Positions 17,140-26,153 of a stretch of 64,000 nucleotides of DNA are shown in pieces. Within the stretch, counting starts at the first letter, position 1, and every line of letters starts with the position of its first letter. Source of the DNA: Streptomyces iakyrus (lineage in GTDB: Bacteria > Actinomycetota > Actinomycetes > Streptomycetales > Streptomycetaceae); contig NZ_JNXI01000020.1 of the NCBI RefSeq assembly GCF_000717055.1, positions 124,001 through 188,000 of the forward strand, written 5' to 3'. A model generated the notes under the pieces. That model had not been told where the DNA came from and searched no databases. It was given only the letters and a program-made list of their open reading frames with translations. Made by a program: the position numbers and the translations under genes.

Positions 17140-17640
17140 GTGCTCGACATCGGCTACGCCCTCTCCAACCGCTTCCCCGACCCGCCGCAGACCGACTACC
17201 GCCACGCGGACGTCCGGGCCCTGCGGCATGACCTGTTCTGCGGCGACGTCTACCTGGCGGACACCAAGACGGACCACGAGGTGTCCACAGCCTGGGGATG
17301 GGTGCCGGTGCTCGACTTCGCGTGGGCGCTCTGCGACATCGTGGAGCGAATCGACCGGGACCCGGCGGGCTCACGGGCCTCCCGGCCGCAGCGGGCGGAA
17401 CTGGACTTCACCGAGTCGACGGACCGGATGCTGTTCGAGCGCCGCTTCGGCTGGGTGGACATCGAGGCCGACTGGATGCGCGCGGAGGAGCCCGCGCTCA
17501 CCGTCTCCCACAGCGAACTGCGCCGCGAGGCAAGGGACTTCCTGCACGACCTGATCGCCGACCTCACCGACCTCCACGACGACCTCGCGGACAACCCGGC
17601 GATCTGGACCCTCCAGGCCCGCTTCCCCCGCCTGCCCTGA
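17140..17640 (+). CDS. Conserved hypothetical protein (166 aa)
   Basis: A soluble protein rich in aromatic and acidic residues: DIGYALSNRFPDPPQTDYRHAD, WGWVPVLDFAWALCDIVERI, and a helical C-terminus. I recognise no catalytic motif. The start is uncertain: GTG 17140 is chosen because conserved-looking sequence begins there; GTG 17107 in the same frame would overlap the M1 gene start. It is divergent from the peptidase gene with essentially no intergenic space. Confidence 0.6.
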   Translation: MLDIGYALSNRFPDPPQTDYRHADVRALRHDLFCGDVYLADTKTDHEVSTAWGWVPVLDFAWALCDIVERIDRDPAGSRASRPQRAELDFTESTDRMLFERRFGWVDIEADWMRAEEPALTVSHSELRREARDFLHDLIADLTDLHDDLADNPAIWTLQARFPRLP

Positions 17641-17661
17641 ACGCCCCTGACGCCGCCCTGG

Positions 17662-18339
17662 TCAGCCCTCCACCCGGATCCCCCACTGCGCGGCCAGCAC
17701 CGGCGCCAGGTCCAGCAGCTGCGCCGTGCTGATCACCGCCCCCGACAGGCGGTCCAGCCCGCGGCTGATCTCCAGGGAAGCGGCGCCGCGCAGGTCGACG
17801 TCCGTCAGGGTCGCCGCATGGAAGTCGGCGCCCTTCAGCGCGCAGTCCACGAACTCCACGCGCTCCAGGCGGGCGCCGCCGAAGTCCGGCTCGACCAGGA
17901 CGCAGCCCTCGAAGACGACGTCTCTGAGCCGGGCCGTGCGCAGGTTCAGATAGTCGATCTTGCCGCCGCGGACCAGCACCCGCTCCAGCACCGCCCCGTG
18001 CAGCTGCGGTCCGCCGAGCCGGGCATCGGTCAGCTCCACGTCGCGCAGGGTCGCCTCGGCGAGGTCGGTGCCGACGCCGCGGACGCCGGTGAAGACGGAG
18101 TCCAGGACGCGGGCGTGCCGCAGCCGGGTCTCGTCCAGCGCGCAGCCCGTCAACGCGCAGTCCATGAAACGGGCGCCCGAGCCGTCCTGCCCGGTGAAGC
18201 CGGCCTCCCGGAAATCCAGCCCGTCGTAGTCCCCGTCCGGCTCCAGCTCGCCGCCCCCGTACGGCTCCAGCACCGGCAGCCGCACCTCCGGTCGCCGCGC
18301 GCCCTTCACACCCGTACCGCCCGCCGCTCTCCTCGCCAT
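17662..18339 (-). CDS. Pentapeptide-repeat protein
   Basis: 225 aa from ATG 18339. From about residue 40 the sequence is a run of five-residue units with hydrophobic centres (LDFREAGFTG, ARFMDCALTG, ADFHAATLTD, VDLRGAASL), which fold as a right-handed quadrilateral beta helix. The end after LSGAVISTAQLLDLAPVLA is helical. Some family members mimic DNA and inhibit gyrase; this one cannot be placed functionally. Confidence 0.85.
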   Translation of the reverse strand: MARRAAGGTGVKGARRPEVRLPVLEPYGGGELEPDGDYDGLDFREAGFTGQDGSGARFMDCALTGCALDETRLRHARVLDSVFTGVRGVGTDLAEATLRDVELTDARLGGPQLHGAVLERVLVRGGKIDYLNLRTARLRDVVFEGCVLVEPDFGGARLERVEFVDCALKGADFHAATLTDVDLRGAASLEISRGLDRLSGAVISTAQLLDLAPVLAAQWGIRVEG

Positions 18340-18477
18340 GCGCCCATGCTGCACCCCACCACCGACAACCGGCGCTGACCTGCCCTGACCTGCTCGGACA
18401 CCGGCGATGTCACATTCCGGCGCCCTCGATCGGTCGTACTCCCAGAAGGCGGCCCCGACCCGAGGGAGATCCAAGTC

Positions 18478-19638
18478 ATGCACCGCATCACCGTCATCGG
18501 CGGCGGCTTCGCCGGACTGACCGCGGCCATCACCGCTGCCGAGGCTGGCGCCAGGGTCACCGTCCACGAGGCCCACCACACGCTCGGCGGCCGGGCCCGC
18601 ACCGCCGATGGCCCGTACCGCACCAACGAGGGCCCGCACGCCCTCTACAACGGCGGCCCGCACTGGGCCTGGCTCAGGCAGCGCGACCTCATCGGGCCGC
18701 TCGCCCCGCTGCCGCCCCTGGAAGCGGCCCGGCTCCGGCTCCGGCACCAGGGCGTGCTGCGCCGCACCCCGCCCTTCGCGATGCTGAAGCTGCTGCGCCG
18801 GACAGGCCGGCAGGCACCCGTCGACGCCGACTTCCTGACCTGGGCGACGGGCATCGCGGGCGAGGAGGGGGCCAGGGCCGCCGCCCACTACTCGGCGGTC
18901 GCCCTGTTCCACCACGATCCCGGATCGCTGTCGGCCGCGTTCGTGCAGGAGCGGCTGCGCCGCGCCACCAAGCTGCCGCCCGAGGCGCACTACCCGCGCG
19001 GCGGCTGGGCGAGCCTCATCGACCGGATGGCCGCCCACGCCTGGAACCTTGGCGTCCGGATGGAGACGCTGTCCCGCGTCGACACGCTCCCCACCGACAC
19101 GCCGGTCGTCGTCGCCACCTCCCTCGACGCCGCCCGCCGCCTGCTCGGCGACGACTCCCTGACCTGGCCGAGCGGCCGCACCGCCCTCGTCGACCTGGCC
19201 GTCCGCACCCGGCGCGGCGACGCCTTCGCGGTCTCCGACCTGGACGCACCCGGCTGGCTGGAACGGTTCACGGCCCAGGACCGCAGTCTCGCCCCGGCCG
19301 GCGAGCAGTTGATCCAGGGTCAGATCCCCATCGCCCCGCATGAGTCGAAGGCCGACGGCACAGCCCGCGCCGAGCAGTTGCTCGACCTGGGCTTCCCCGG
19401 CTGGCGCGAACGGCTCACCTGGCGGCGCGACTCGGTGGCGAACGGCCGTACGGGCGCGGTCGACCTCCCCGGCACCAGCTGGCGCGACCGGCCGGCCGTG
19501 GACCGGGGCGACGGGGTCTACCTCGCCGGTGACCAGGTCGCTGCCCCCGGTGTGCTGTCGGAGGTGTCCTTCAACAGCGCCCTGACGGCGGTCTCCCTGG
19601 CCCTCGGCCGGCACGAGCTTGACCTCAAGCAAGCTTGA
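18478..19638 (+). CDS. FAD-dependent oxidoreductase (amine-oxidase/phytoene-desaturase-like)
   Basis: 386 aa. The N-terminal Rossmann motif is ITVIGGGFAGLTAAITAAEAG followed by the E of VHEAHHTLGGRART. The C-terminus has the second FAD motif GDGVYLAGDQVAAPGVLSEVSFNSA. It resembles the NAD(P)-binding amine-oxidase-like group. The substrate is unknown. Its stop codon lies within the SoxR-like box of the next gene. Confidence 0.8.
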   Translation: MHRITVIGGGFAGLTAAITAAEAGARVTVHEAHHTLGGRARTADGPYRTNEGPHALYNGGPHWAWLRQRDLIGPLAPLPPLEAARLRLRHQGVLRRTPPFAMLKLLRRTGRQAPVDADFLTWATGIAGEEGARAAAHYSAVALFHHDPGSLSAAFVQERLRRATKLPPEAHYPRGGWASLIDRMAAHAWNLGVRMETLSRVDTLPTDTPVVVATSLDAARRLLGDDSLTWPSGRTALVDLAVRTRRGDAFAVSDLDAPGWLERFTAQDRSLAPAGEQLIQGQIPIAPHESKADGTARAEQLLDLGFPGWRERLTWRRDSVANGRTGAVDLPGTSWRDRPAVDRGDGVYLAGDQVAAPGVLSEVSFNSALTAVSLALGRHELDLKQA

Positions 19639-19640
19639 GG
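19623..19640. promoter_or_regulatory. SoxR box
   Basis: CCTCAAGCAAGCTTGAGG has perfect 8-bp arms; with flanking A/T the dyad reaches 9 bp each side. It matches the SoxR box form CCTCAAG-N4-CTTGAGG and lies 43 nt before the quinone reductase ATG. In S. coelicolor SoxR, activated by redox-cycling pigments such as actinorhodin, controls a homologous oxidoreductase gene (SCO4266). Confidence 0.85.
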
Positions 19641-19682
19641 TTGAACACTGGTCGCACCGAACGCCCCTCCAGAGGAGTCGCC

Positions 19683-20666
19683 ATGCACGCCATCCGCCTG
19701 CACGCCTTCGGCCCGGCCGAGAACCTCAGCTACGAGCGGGTCGAGGACCCCCTGCCGGGCCCGGGGCAGGTCCGGATCGCCGTACGGGCGGCGGGCGTCC
19801 ACCTCCTGGACGCCGCCCTGCGCGAGGGCATGGCGGGTGGCCCGGCGGCCGAGCCGACGCCGCTGCCGACCATCCCCGGCCGCGAGGTCGCCGGTGTCGT
19901 CGAGTCCCTGGGCGAGGGCGTGGCCGAGGTGTGGCTTGGCAAGCAGGTCGTCGCCCACCTCGGCTTCGTCCCGGGCGGCTACGCGGAACTGGCCGTCACC
20001 GAGGTCGAGCGCCTGCACGAGATCCCCGGAAACCTGGACTTCGCCGAGGCCGTCGCCATGATCGGCACGGGCCGTACGGCGATGGGGATCCTCCAGTTCG
20101 CCGACCTCGGCCCCGACTCCGTGGTCGTCGTCCCGGCCGCCGCCGGAGGCCTCGGCACCCTCCTCGTGCAGTACGCCAAGAACGCCGGCGCGACCGTCGT
20201 GGGCCTCGCGGGCGGGCCGGAGAAGACCGCCAGGGTGCAGGCGGGCGGCGCCGACCTCGCCGTCGACTACAAGGACCCCGCCTGGCCCGCGAAGGTCCGC
20301 GCGCACCTCGGCGGCCGGACCGCGACCGTCGTCTTCGACGGCGTCGGCGGCGACGTCGCCCGCGAGGCCGTCGCCCTCCTCGGCCCGGGCGGCAAGCACA
20401 TCGTCTTCGGCTGGTCCGGCGAGGGCATCCAGGGCGGCGGCCCCTACCTCGTCGACGGCGTCTCCGAGGAGGTCCTCGGCCCGGTGATGCTGGGGAAGGC
20501 CGGCGGACCCGACCCCGTCCGCACCCTGGAACTGCGCGCCCTCACCGAGGCCGCGTCCGGACGGCTCACCCCGGCCGTCCAGCGCTTCCCGCTGAGCGAG
20601 GCGGCGGCGGCGCACCGGGCGCTGGAGACCCGGGGCACGACCGGAAAGGTGGTCCTGGAGCCCTGA
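19683..20666 (+). CDS. Zinc-binding-dehydrogenase-type NADPH:quinone oxidoreductase (SoxR target)
   Basis: 327 aa, medium-chain dehydrogenase fold of the quinone reductase branch. It has the start MHAIRLHAFGPAENLSYERV, the nucleotide-binding PAAAGGLGTLLVQYAKNAGA and a terminal HRALETRGTTGKVVLEP. No structural zinc cysteines are visible. The ATG is preceded by AGAGGAG. The SoxR box upstream points to handling of redox-active quinones or the cell's own pigments. Confidence 0.88.
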   Translation: MHAIRLHAFGPAENLSYERVEDPLPGPGQVRIAVRAAGVHLLDAALREGMAGGPAAEPTPLPTIPGREVAGVVESLGEGVAEVWLGKQVVAHLGFVPGGYAELAVTEVERLHEIPGNLDFAEAVAMIGTGRTAMGILQFADLGPDSVVVVPAAAGGLGTLLVQYAKNAGATVVGLAGGPEKTARVQAGGADLAVDYKDPAWPAKVRAHLGGRTATVVFDGVGGDVAREAVALLGPGGKHIVFGWSGEGIQGGGPYLVDGVSEEVLGPVMLGKAGGPDPVRTLELRALTEAASGRLTPAVQRFPLSEAAAAHRALETRGTTGKVVLEP

Positions 20667-20712
20667 CCGGCCCCGACAAAATCGCCTGCCCAGCCCGGGG
20701 CGCCCGGCTACC

Positions 20713-21639
20713 GTGCCGAGAGTGATCGACATTCCCCGGGAACTGGCGGCAGCACAGGAGAAGTTCAACGGAGAGGCGGGCCGCGCCTTCATCGCCGGAC
20801 TACCGGAGCAGTCGGCCCGCTTCCTCGACCACTGGGGCCTGAAGCCCGACGGCCCTCCGATGCACGGCGTTTCCGCCCTGGTCGTGCCGGTCGTCCGGAC
20901 CGCCGACGGCACCCCCGCGGTCCTCAAGCTCCAGATCCTCGACGAGGAGAGCGCGGGCGAACCGGTCGCGCTGCGCGCCTGGAACGGCGACGGAGCCGTC
21001 CGCCTCCTCGACCACGACGAGCCCACCGGCACGATGCTGCTGGAACGCCTCGACGAGACCCGCATGCTGTCCCACGTGCCGGACGTTCACGAGGCCGTGG
21101 TCACCATCGCCGAACTCCTGTCCCACCTCACGTCCTTCCCGGCCCCGCCCGGCATGCGCCGCCTCGGCGACATCGCCCGCGGCATGCTCGACCGGACCCC
21201 CTGGGCCCTGGCCCGCATCCCCGACCCGGAGGCGCGCGGCCTGATCGCTGACTGCGCGGCCGCCGTCCGCGAGGTCGTCGACCAACCGGGCGACCGCCTC
21301 CTCCACTGGGACCTCCACGACGAGAACGTCCTCGCCTCCGGCCGCGCCCCCTGGCTCGCGATCGACCCCAAGCCCCTCGCCGGCGACCCCGGCTTCGAAC
21401 TGTGGCCCGCCCTCGACAACCGCTACGACCCCGACGACATCCTCTGGCGCTTCGACGCCATGACCGACATCCTCACCCTGGACCGCCCCCGAGCCCACGC
21501 CTGGACCCTCGCCCGCCTCCTCCAGAACACCCTGTGGGACATCGAGGACGGCCGCCCCGTCGACGACGCCCAGCTGGAGATCGCCCGGCGGCTGCGCGAC
21601 CGGATGCAAGTCTCTGCCTTCACTCCCCGGAGCGAATGA
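20713..21639 (+). CDS. Aminoglycoside 6-phosphotransferase-like kinase
   Basis: 308 aa, APH(6)/hydroxyurea kinase group. The catalytic loop is LLHWDLHDENVLAS and the metal aspartate is in AIDPKPLAGDPGFELWP. These enzymes phosphorylate streptomycin-like cyclitols, but chromosomal copies in Streptomyces often have no known substrate. Start is GTG 20713 or 20722. The 3' end overlaps the convergent membrane gene by 20 bp, which marks the boundary with accessory DNA. Confidence 0.8.
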   Translation: MPRVIDIPRELAAAQEKFNGEAGRAFIAGLPEQSARFLDHWGLKPDGPPMHGVSALVVPVVRTADGTPAVLKLQILDEESAGEPVALRAWNGDGAVRLLDHDEPTGTMLLERLDETRMLSHVPDVHEAVVTIAELLSHLTSFPAPPGMRRLGDIARGMLDRTPWALARIPDPEARGLIADCAAAVREVVDQPGDRLLHWDLHDENVLASGRAPWLAIDPKPLAGDPGFELWPALDNRYDPDDILWRFDAMTDILTLDRPRAHAWTLARLLQNTLWDIEDGRPVDDAQLEIARRLRDRMQVSAFTPRSE

Positions 21640-23095
21640 GCAATGCACTCATTGACGTCTCGGAATAGGTTTCAACCGTTCCTACGCCGTACCTGTACCG
21701 TTCTCTCCGCCATTCCGCCTGCGCTCCTGCCGAGCCGAACAGGGCATCTTCATATGCCGCTATTGTCTTTCTCTTGAGATCGAGGGATGAAATGTAGTGA
21801 CTGTAAGTGGCCTCCGGACCCCAGAAAGCCGTCACATACCGCGGCCTGCGCGTCACGTTGATCAGGTTGTTATTGTGGTGAACGCGCCCGTGATAGACGA
21901 CGTACGGCCCGTAATCCCGGCACTCATTCAGAGGGCAGTAGAATTCCCCCTCATACTCCCCCCAGGAGAATCTGGAGATGGAGAATTCTTCATCAATCCT
22001 CCCTCGGTCTTTCCTCATGATGTCGATGGAAAGCGAGGCCTTCAACGTGTCGTACTTGCTTCGCCTGGGAATCCTGATTACCGTACTCTTGGCATATTGC
22101 TCTCCTTTTTCGAGCCAGGCTCCAGGGTAATAGAAGGGCCCTGAACCTACTGTTGCATCCTCGTCATTACTGGCATGCCGTTGAGCTTCGGCGGTATCGC
22201 CGCGATCCTCTGTAGCAGCTGCCCACTGATCCAACCCTTCACCGCTGGCGGAGTAGCTGACCGACGACCCCAGGACCGTGTAATCACTGTTGAGGATGTA
22301 TACAGGAATCCCCCCATCGTTCTTTGCATGCAACCTTAGCGGAACGTGAATATATTGAGGGTCTGGACTCTTTTGCGGTGTCCCAAATTCCACCTTGAGT
22401 GTGATATTGATGGGTGCGGACGTAGGTTGATACATGGTCGAGTAGGCCAGGCTTACCGCCGTAAGGAGTGCCGTTACGGCCACCCCAGCCGCAAACCTCG
22501 TCGGATGGGGCACTTCTTTCCACGGCTTTTCGCGAACAAGCAAGCAAAGCGCCCAGAGGGACCAAAAAGAGAGTGGAATAAATGCCAGCAGATAGGGCGT
22601 GTATTCCCTCTCTTCGAGCCACATGATCAAAAGCAGAATGCTGGACGCCAGAGTAACTAATGTGCCGACCAGGACGACTGTCCCCGACGGCCTGAACTCC
22701 CGCCTGCCCCAATAGTCATACACTGCAAGCACCGCCCCAACCAGCAATAAGCCGGCCAGGATGAAAATGGCTCCTACGATTCGCTGCGCAAAAGTGAGCG
22801 CCCGGAGAGCATCCGGCCAGCCGATACTCAGATGCAAGATCGCAGAGCCGAGCATTCCCCCTATCATCAGTGCGAGGATCGTGCGCCGTCTCCATGGGCA
22901 GTCGGGCCAGGTCTCCTTGTCACCTCCGCGCCAGTAGAACGATGTGTCATCCAATTCCGCATAGCCGAGGCGGTCGAGAATCTTCCGCAGGTCACGAAGT
23001 GACCAGGCGCTGCCGACCACCTCGCCGCCGATTGTGATCTTGCGTAGACCGCGGCCATCAGGCGGACCCACGGTCACCCATGGCTGCATACTCAT
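21620..23095 (-). CDS. Low-GC hypothetical membrane protein
   Basis: 491 aa from ATG 23095 (MSMQPWVTV). A short soluble N-terminus (about 75 residues, with LRDLRKILDRLGYAELDD) is followed by roughly five TM helices between residues 85 and 240 and then a ~250-residue extracytoplasmic or soluble C-terminal domain with no recognised motif. Base composition is visibly more AT-rich than the core genes. It lies between the APH-like gene and the left att copy, next to an integrase 3' remnant, so it is probably cargo of an older integrated element. I do not recognise the family. Confidence 0.7.
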   Translation of the reverse strand: MSMQPWVTVGPPDGRGLRKITIGGEVVGSAWSLRDLRKILDRLGYAELDDTSFYWRGGDKETWPDCPWRRRTILALMIGGMLGSAILHLSIGWPDALRALTFAQRIVGAIFILAGLLLVGAVLAVYDYWGRREFRPSGTVVLVGTLVTLASSILLLIMWLEEREYTPYLLAFIPLSFWSLWALCLLVREKPWKEVPHPTRFAAGVAVTALLTAVSLAYSTMYQPTSAPINITLKVEFGTPQKSPDPQYIHVPLRLHAKNDGGIPVYILNSDYTVLGSSVSYSASGEGLDQWAAATEDRGDTAEAQRHASNDEDATVGSGPFYYPGAWLEKGEQYAKSTVIRIPRRSKYDTLKASLSIDIMRKDRGRIDEEFSISRFSWGEYEGEFYCPLNECRDYGPYVVYHGRVHHNNNLINVTRRPRYVTAFWGPEATYSHYISSLDLKRKTIAAYEDALFGSAGAQAEWRRERYRYGVGTVETYSETSMSALLIRSGE

Positions 23096-23211
23096 AGGGC
23101 AAAGCTGAAACCTGGGTAAGCGATGCGCACGGGGGGCTACTCCGTTCAGGGTTCCGGCCCACAGCAGCGTGCCGAGCGACGCGCCCTTGATCAATCCTCA
23201 GACGCCCTGTA

Positions 23212-23270
23212 CCGCCGCCGTATCCGCTGACGACAAAACCCCAGGTCAGAGCACATCTGACCTGGGGTTT
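23212..23270 (+). pseudogene. Integrase 3'-tail remnant with its terminator
   Basis: CGCCGCCGTATCCGCTGACG followed by a hairpin (CCCCAGGTCAGA..TCTGACCTGGGG) closely matches 43382-43440, where it is the last codons of int (RIR stop) plus its terminator. Here no int gene is attached. It sits immediately left of the tRNA-Thr fragment, as expected if an earlier related element once occupied this site. Confidence 0.7.
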
Positions 23271-23319
23271 CACCAGAGCCCCCTGTCGGATTCGAACCGA
23301 CGACCTACGCATTACAAGT
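23271..23319. repeat. Left attachment site: 49-bp copy of the tRNA-Thr 3' part
   Basis: These 49 bases are identical to 43441-43489. They cover the tRNA 3' flank, acceptor strand, T arm and anticodon region but not the 5' half, so this is a truncated tRNA, not a gene. Together with the intact tRNA at the other end it brackets the element. Confidence 0.93.
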
Positions 23320-23562
23320 TGTCGGATCTTGGTCCAGATGTGTCCGGGGGCATCCACCAAACAGGTTCACCCCTGCTCGGAAAGGGGTGATGGAATCCGG
23401 CACACAACGATGGACGACGGCGGATCGGACGTGAGTGAGACTGCAAATGAGACCGGGCCTCGACCTTGTACCCGGCCTCCTTACCCTCCAGACTGGTCGC
23501 TGAAGGTTTGACTCTTACCAGTGCCGCGGGCAGCACCAACCCTGCGATCCTATCGCCACAGT

Positions 23563-24750
23563 TCACTTCCTAGCATCGCCTGAATCTCCATTGGTTCCGT
23601 TGTCGATTATGCTAATAAACAACGGATCACCCCTAAGGTCGTCCCAAACCTCATCCTCGCGAGCCATGCGGCGGTACTTTTCTGGACTCGCGGAAACGGC
23701 AGTTGCTAGCAACGTGAGCGCCTCACGCACCCTGCCCCTTCTTTTTTCGTTACAGGCGAGATTATAGATTGCCGGCGTATATGTGGGGTCTAGCGCAATC
23801 GCTTTGCGATAGAGCTTGTCCGCTCTGTCATAATCCCCCATGTACTTTCCGCGAAGCACTCCAGCGTAGGTCAATGGGACAGGATCCTCCGGCCGCATTT
23901 CTGCGGCCTTCAGGTAGGCGTCTTCCGCCTCCACATACTTACCTGCACGCTTAAGCTCATACGCAAGGATGCAGTATGCGTCCGCGTCTAGACGACCGCC
24001 TGCGCCTTCGAGAGTCTGGACTCTCGCCTTAAGTTCCGATACGGCGCGCCGATCGTCTTCCGATACAGGACGCCGATCTTCGTCCTTCGTCTCCTCATCG
24101 TCAACCTTGTCGCGCTCGGCTTTGCTACCGTGCGAGATGGACCTGATCGCGTCCTGCAGCTCAGCTTTCTCTTGACGCATGGATGCTTCAGCGGAGCTGA
24201 GCGCTTGAGCCATTCGAAGCCTCGTAAGCAAGTAGCCAATCAGAAATCCGCCGATGACGTTATAGAGCACAAGCCCAATCGCAAATATCTCACTACTTGC
24301 GACATCCCCCAAGGCGGGCTTAAGCCATTCACCCAATGACTCCATGCCGCTCGGTATCCTAATGAGCTGTATCAACCCGACGCCGACTAGGATCTTGGTG
24401 AGCCAATCAGATATCTGCTCCAGATTTGTATTTGAGCGGTAGACCGGCCACGGATGCTCAGCGTCAATTTTCCCTGCGGCTTGCATGATGATTTCGCGAC
24501 GCGAGATGGACTCAACATCTTCGAGGGTTCGCGGGAGCCCGAAAAGAAAACCCAGAAGCAGGCCCAAAGCGAAGGCTGAAGCGCCAGTAAGTACAGTCAC
24601 TCCCAAGACAGACCAAGCTTTGGTCCATGGGAACTGAAAGAGGTAAGCGATAACCGCTACGGAATAAATAGCGACCGCGGCGGCCGACCACATCTTGATC
24701 TCGCGGGCGGCATCGACATTCGCGGCGCTCACTCTACGTGATCGCTTCAT
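23563..24750 (-). CDS. Low-GC membrane protein with coiled coil and C-terminal TPR repeats
   Basis: 395 aa from ATG 24750 (MKRSRRVSAANVDAA); an in-frame ATG at 24777 is possible. There are about four TM helices between residues 20 and 200 (AVAIYSVAVIAYLF, FALGLLLGFLFGLP, ILVGVGLIQLI, LVLYNVIGGFLIGYLL). A charged coiled coil follows, then three TPR-like units (YVEAEDAYLKAAEMRPEDP, YDRADKLYRKAIALDPTYT, REALTLLATAVSASPE). It probably scaffolds other proteins at the membrane. No enzyme motif is visible. It is flanked by att and an int relic, so it was acquired with an element. Confidence 0.75.
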   Translation of the reverse strand: MKRSRRVSAANVDAAREIKMWSAAAVAIYSVAVIAYLFQFPWTKAWSVLGVTVLTGASAFALGLLLGFLFGLPRTLEDVESISRREIIMQAAGKIDAEHPWPVYRSNTNLEQISDWLTKILVGVGLIQLIRIPSGMESLGEWLKPALGDVASSEIFAIGLVLYNVIGGFLIGYLLTRLRMAQALSSAEASMRQEKAELQDAIRSISHGSKAERDKVDDEETKDEDRRPVSEDDRRAVSELKARVQTLEGAGGRLDADAYCILAYELKRAGKYVEAEDAYLKAAEMRPEDPVPLTYAGVLRGKYMGDYDRADKLYRKAIALDPTYTPAIYNLACNEKRRGRVREALTLLATAVSASPEKYRRMAREDEVWDDLRGDPLFISIIDNGTNGDSGDARK

Positions 24751-24944
24751 GATTCCATGGTTACTCCAGAACGCCATACATGCATCTGGGGCCCCCTCGT
24801 GGTGGCCCAGTGGATGGATGGACACGTACCTCACCACGCCGCGGATGAAGCTCGTCCTCGTTCCCTCGATGGCTACTGGTCCAGCCCGCAGCAACATCAT
24901 CCCGGGGGCCTCGAACGGAAACGCCTGAACGGATTTACAGGGCC

Positions 24945-25037
24945 GGCGAGGGGCGCGCCGCCCCGCCCCACGTGCTCAAGGTCCACCGCATACTGTCGCG
25001 CGCCGTGAACATCGCCTACCGCTGTCAGGCCCATTAG
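24945..25037 (+). pseudogene. Internal fragment of a tyrosine integrase
   Basis: The frame 24969-25037 reads HVLKVHRILSRAVNIAYR and then stops, matching HVVKVHRILSRALKIAHR of the intact integrase in 15 of 18 positions; the DNA matches too. Neither the N-terminal nor the catalytic part is present. It is a relic of another element. Confidence 0.75.
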
Positions 25038-25066
25038 GGGTTGTCTGATCTTGGTCGGGGGTGTCC
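25036..25066. repeat. Second element-left-end-like sequence
   Basis: TTGTCTGATCTTGGTC matches TTGTCGGATCTTGGTC, which directly follows the left att copy (23319-23334), and GTGTCC follows in both. The bases just before it (CATTAGGGG) resemble the att end (CATTACAAG). Confidence 0.5.
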
Positions 25067-25315
25067 ACCGCCGGAACTCAGTCACGTAATCGCTGTTCAG
25101 CAAGGGCGCCCGGCTCTCCCCAACGTCAGTGGACTCCGCTGGAGCCCGACCTCGTTGAGACCACAAGCGAGATGGAGTCTGCGGAAGCGTTTCCGCCTCA
25201 TCTGGGCCTTGAGCAGGGCAGGTTCCGTCGAACCCCTTGAACGTGTGACGAGATGCTGCATGATTGTGTGGTCGCACCATCACTTGGCGTAGCGCACAAC
25301 GAGGCGAGGAGAGTC

Positions 25316-26140
25316 TTGAACCAGCCTGCCGTGCCACGGTTCGCGCCTGAAGAGGTCGCTAAGCAGCTAGGCGCGGAGGCATCGTTCCTCGGCGCCGGCG
25401 CCTTCGGCGACACATGGAAGGTAGGCGGTGAGGCAGTCAAGATCATCTGTACCGATGACTACTCCATGGCTCGGCTGGAACGGGAAGTCGAGGGACTTCG
25501 ACGCGTCAGCTCACCGCACGTCGTCGCCTTCCGCGGCCCCATCACTGTCCAACTTGGCGGTAAAGCCAGGCCAGGGTTGCGGTTCGAGTACATCGCCGGT
25601 GGGGACCTTGAGGGGCGGATAGCTGATGGCAAGCTGTTGCCACCCGAGCATGCAGAGGAGTTCCTCAGGGGACTTCTAGTTGGAGTTCAGGCCCTACACA
25701 AGGCTGCCACTATCCACCGCGACATCAAGCCCGCGAATATCGCATTGCGTAACGGTAGGTGGTCTGACCCAGTCATTTTGGATCTTGGCCTTGCTAAGCA
25801 GATCGACGCGAGCACTATCACCATCTACCCCGGGCATATTGGAACGTTTCCCTACATGGCGCCCGAGCAACTCATCGGACAGCGAGCACGAAAAGCAGCC
25901 GATCTGTGGGCTATCGGGGTAACGGTAAGGCACGCCCTGACGGGAAATCACCCCTTCTATAAGATCGAAAACAAGTACACTGTCGACGAGGCGTACACGT
26001 GCCTGACTAAGGGGCCACAGCCGCTATCCAGCAACTGCCCAAAAAGCGTCTCGGCAATTCTTGATCGACTCACGTCGGTGGTGGAGCACGAGCGAGGAAG
26101 CGTTTCAAGTAATCTGATACGCCTGAGCCGCGATTATTAA
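25316..26140 (+). CDS. Soluble Ser/Thr protein kinase (cargo)
   Basis: 274 aa from the TTG at 25316, which has GAGGAG a few bases upstream; an ATG at 25253 in frame is an alternative. All kinase motifs are present: Gly loop LGAGAFGDTW, catalytic lysine AVKII (residue ~42), HRDIKPAN (~134-141), DLG in place of DFG (ILDLGLAKQ) and APEQ. There is no TM or PASTA sensor region, unlike housekeeping Pkn kinases; the C-terminus ends soon after the kinase domain. The next gene starts 13 nt later with its own GGGGGA site, so the pair is one operon. The partner is a possible substrate (inference). Confidence 0.88.
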   Translation: MNQPAVPRFAPEEVAKQLGAEASFLGAGAFGDTWKVGGEAVKIICTDDYSMARLEREVEGLRRVSSPHVVAFRGPITVQLGGKARPGLRFEYIAGGDLEGRIADGKLLPPEHAEEFLRGLLVGVQALHKAATIHRDIKPANIALRNGRWSDPVILDLGLAKQIDASTITIYPGHIGTFPYMAPEQLIGQRARKAADLWAIGVTVRHALTGNHPFYKIENKYTVDEAYTCLTKGPQPLSSNCPKSVSAILDRLTSVVEHERGSVSSNLIRLSRDY

Positions 26141-26153
26141 TTGGGGGATTGAG

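Noticed and set aside
23271..23345. A second tRNA-Thr gene at the left boundary
   Set aside because: Only the 3' part is present; the D arm and acceptor 5' strand are missing, so it is an att copy.
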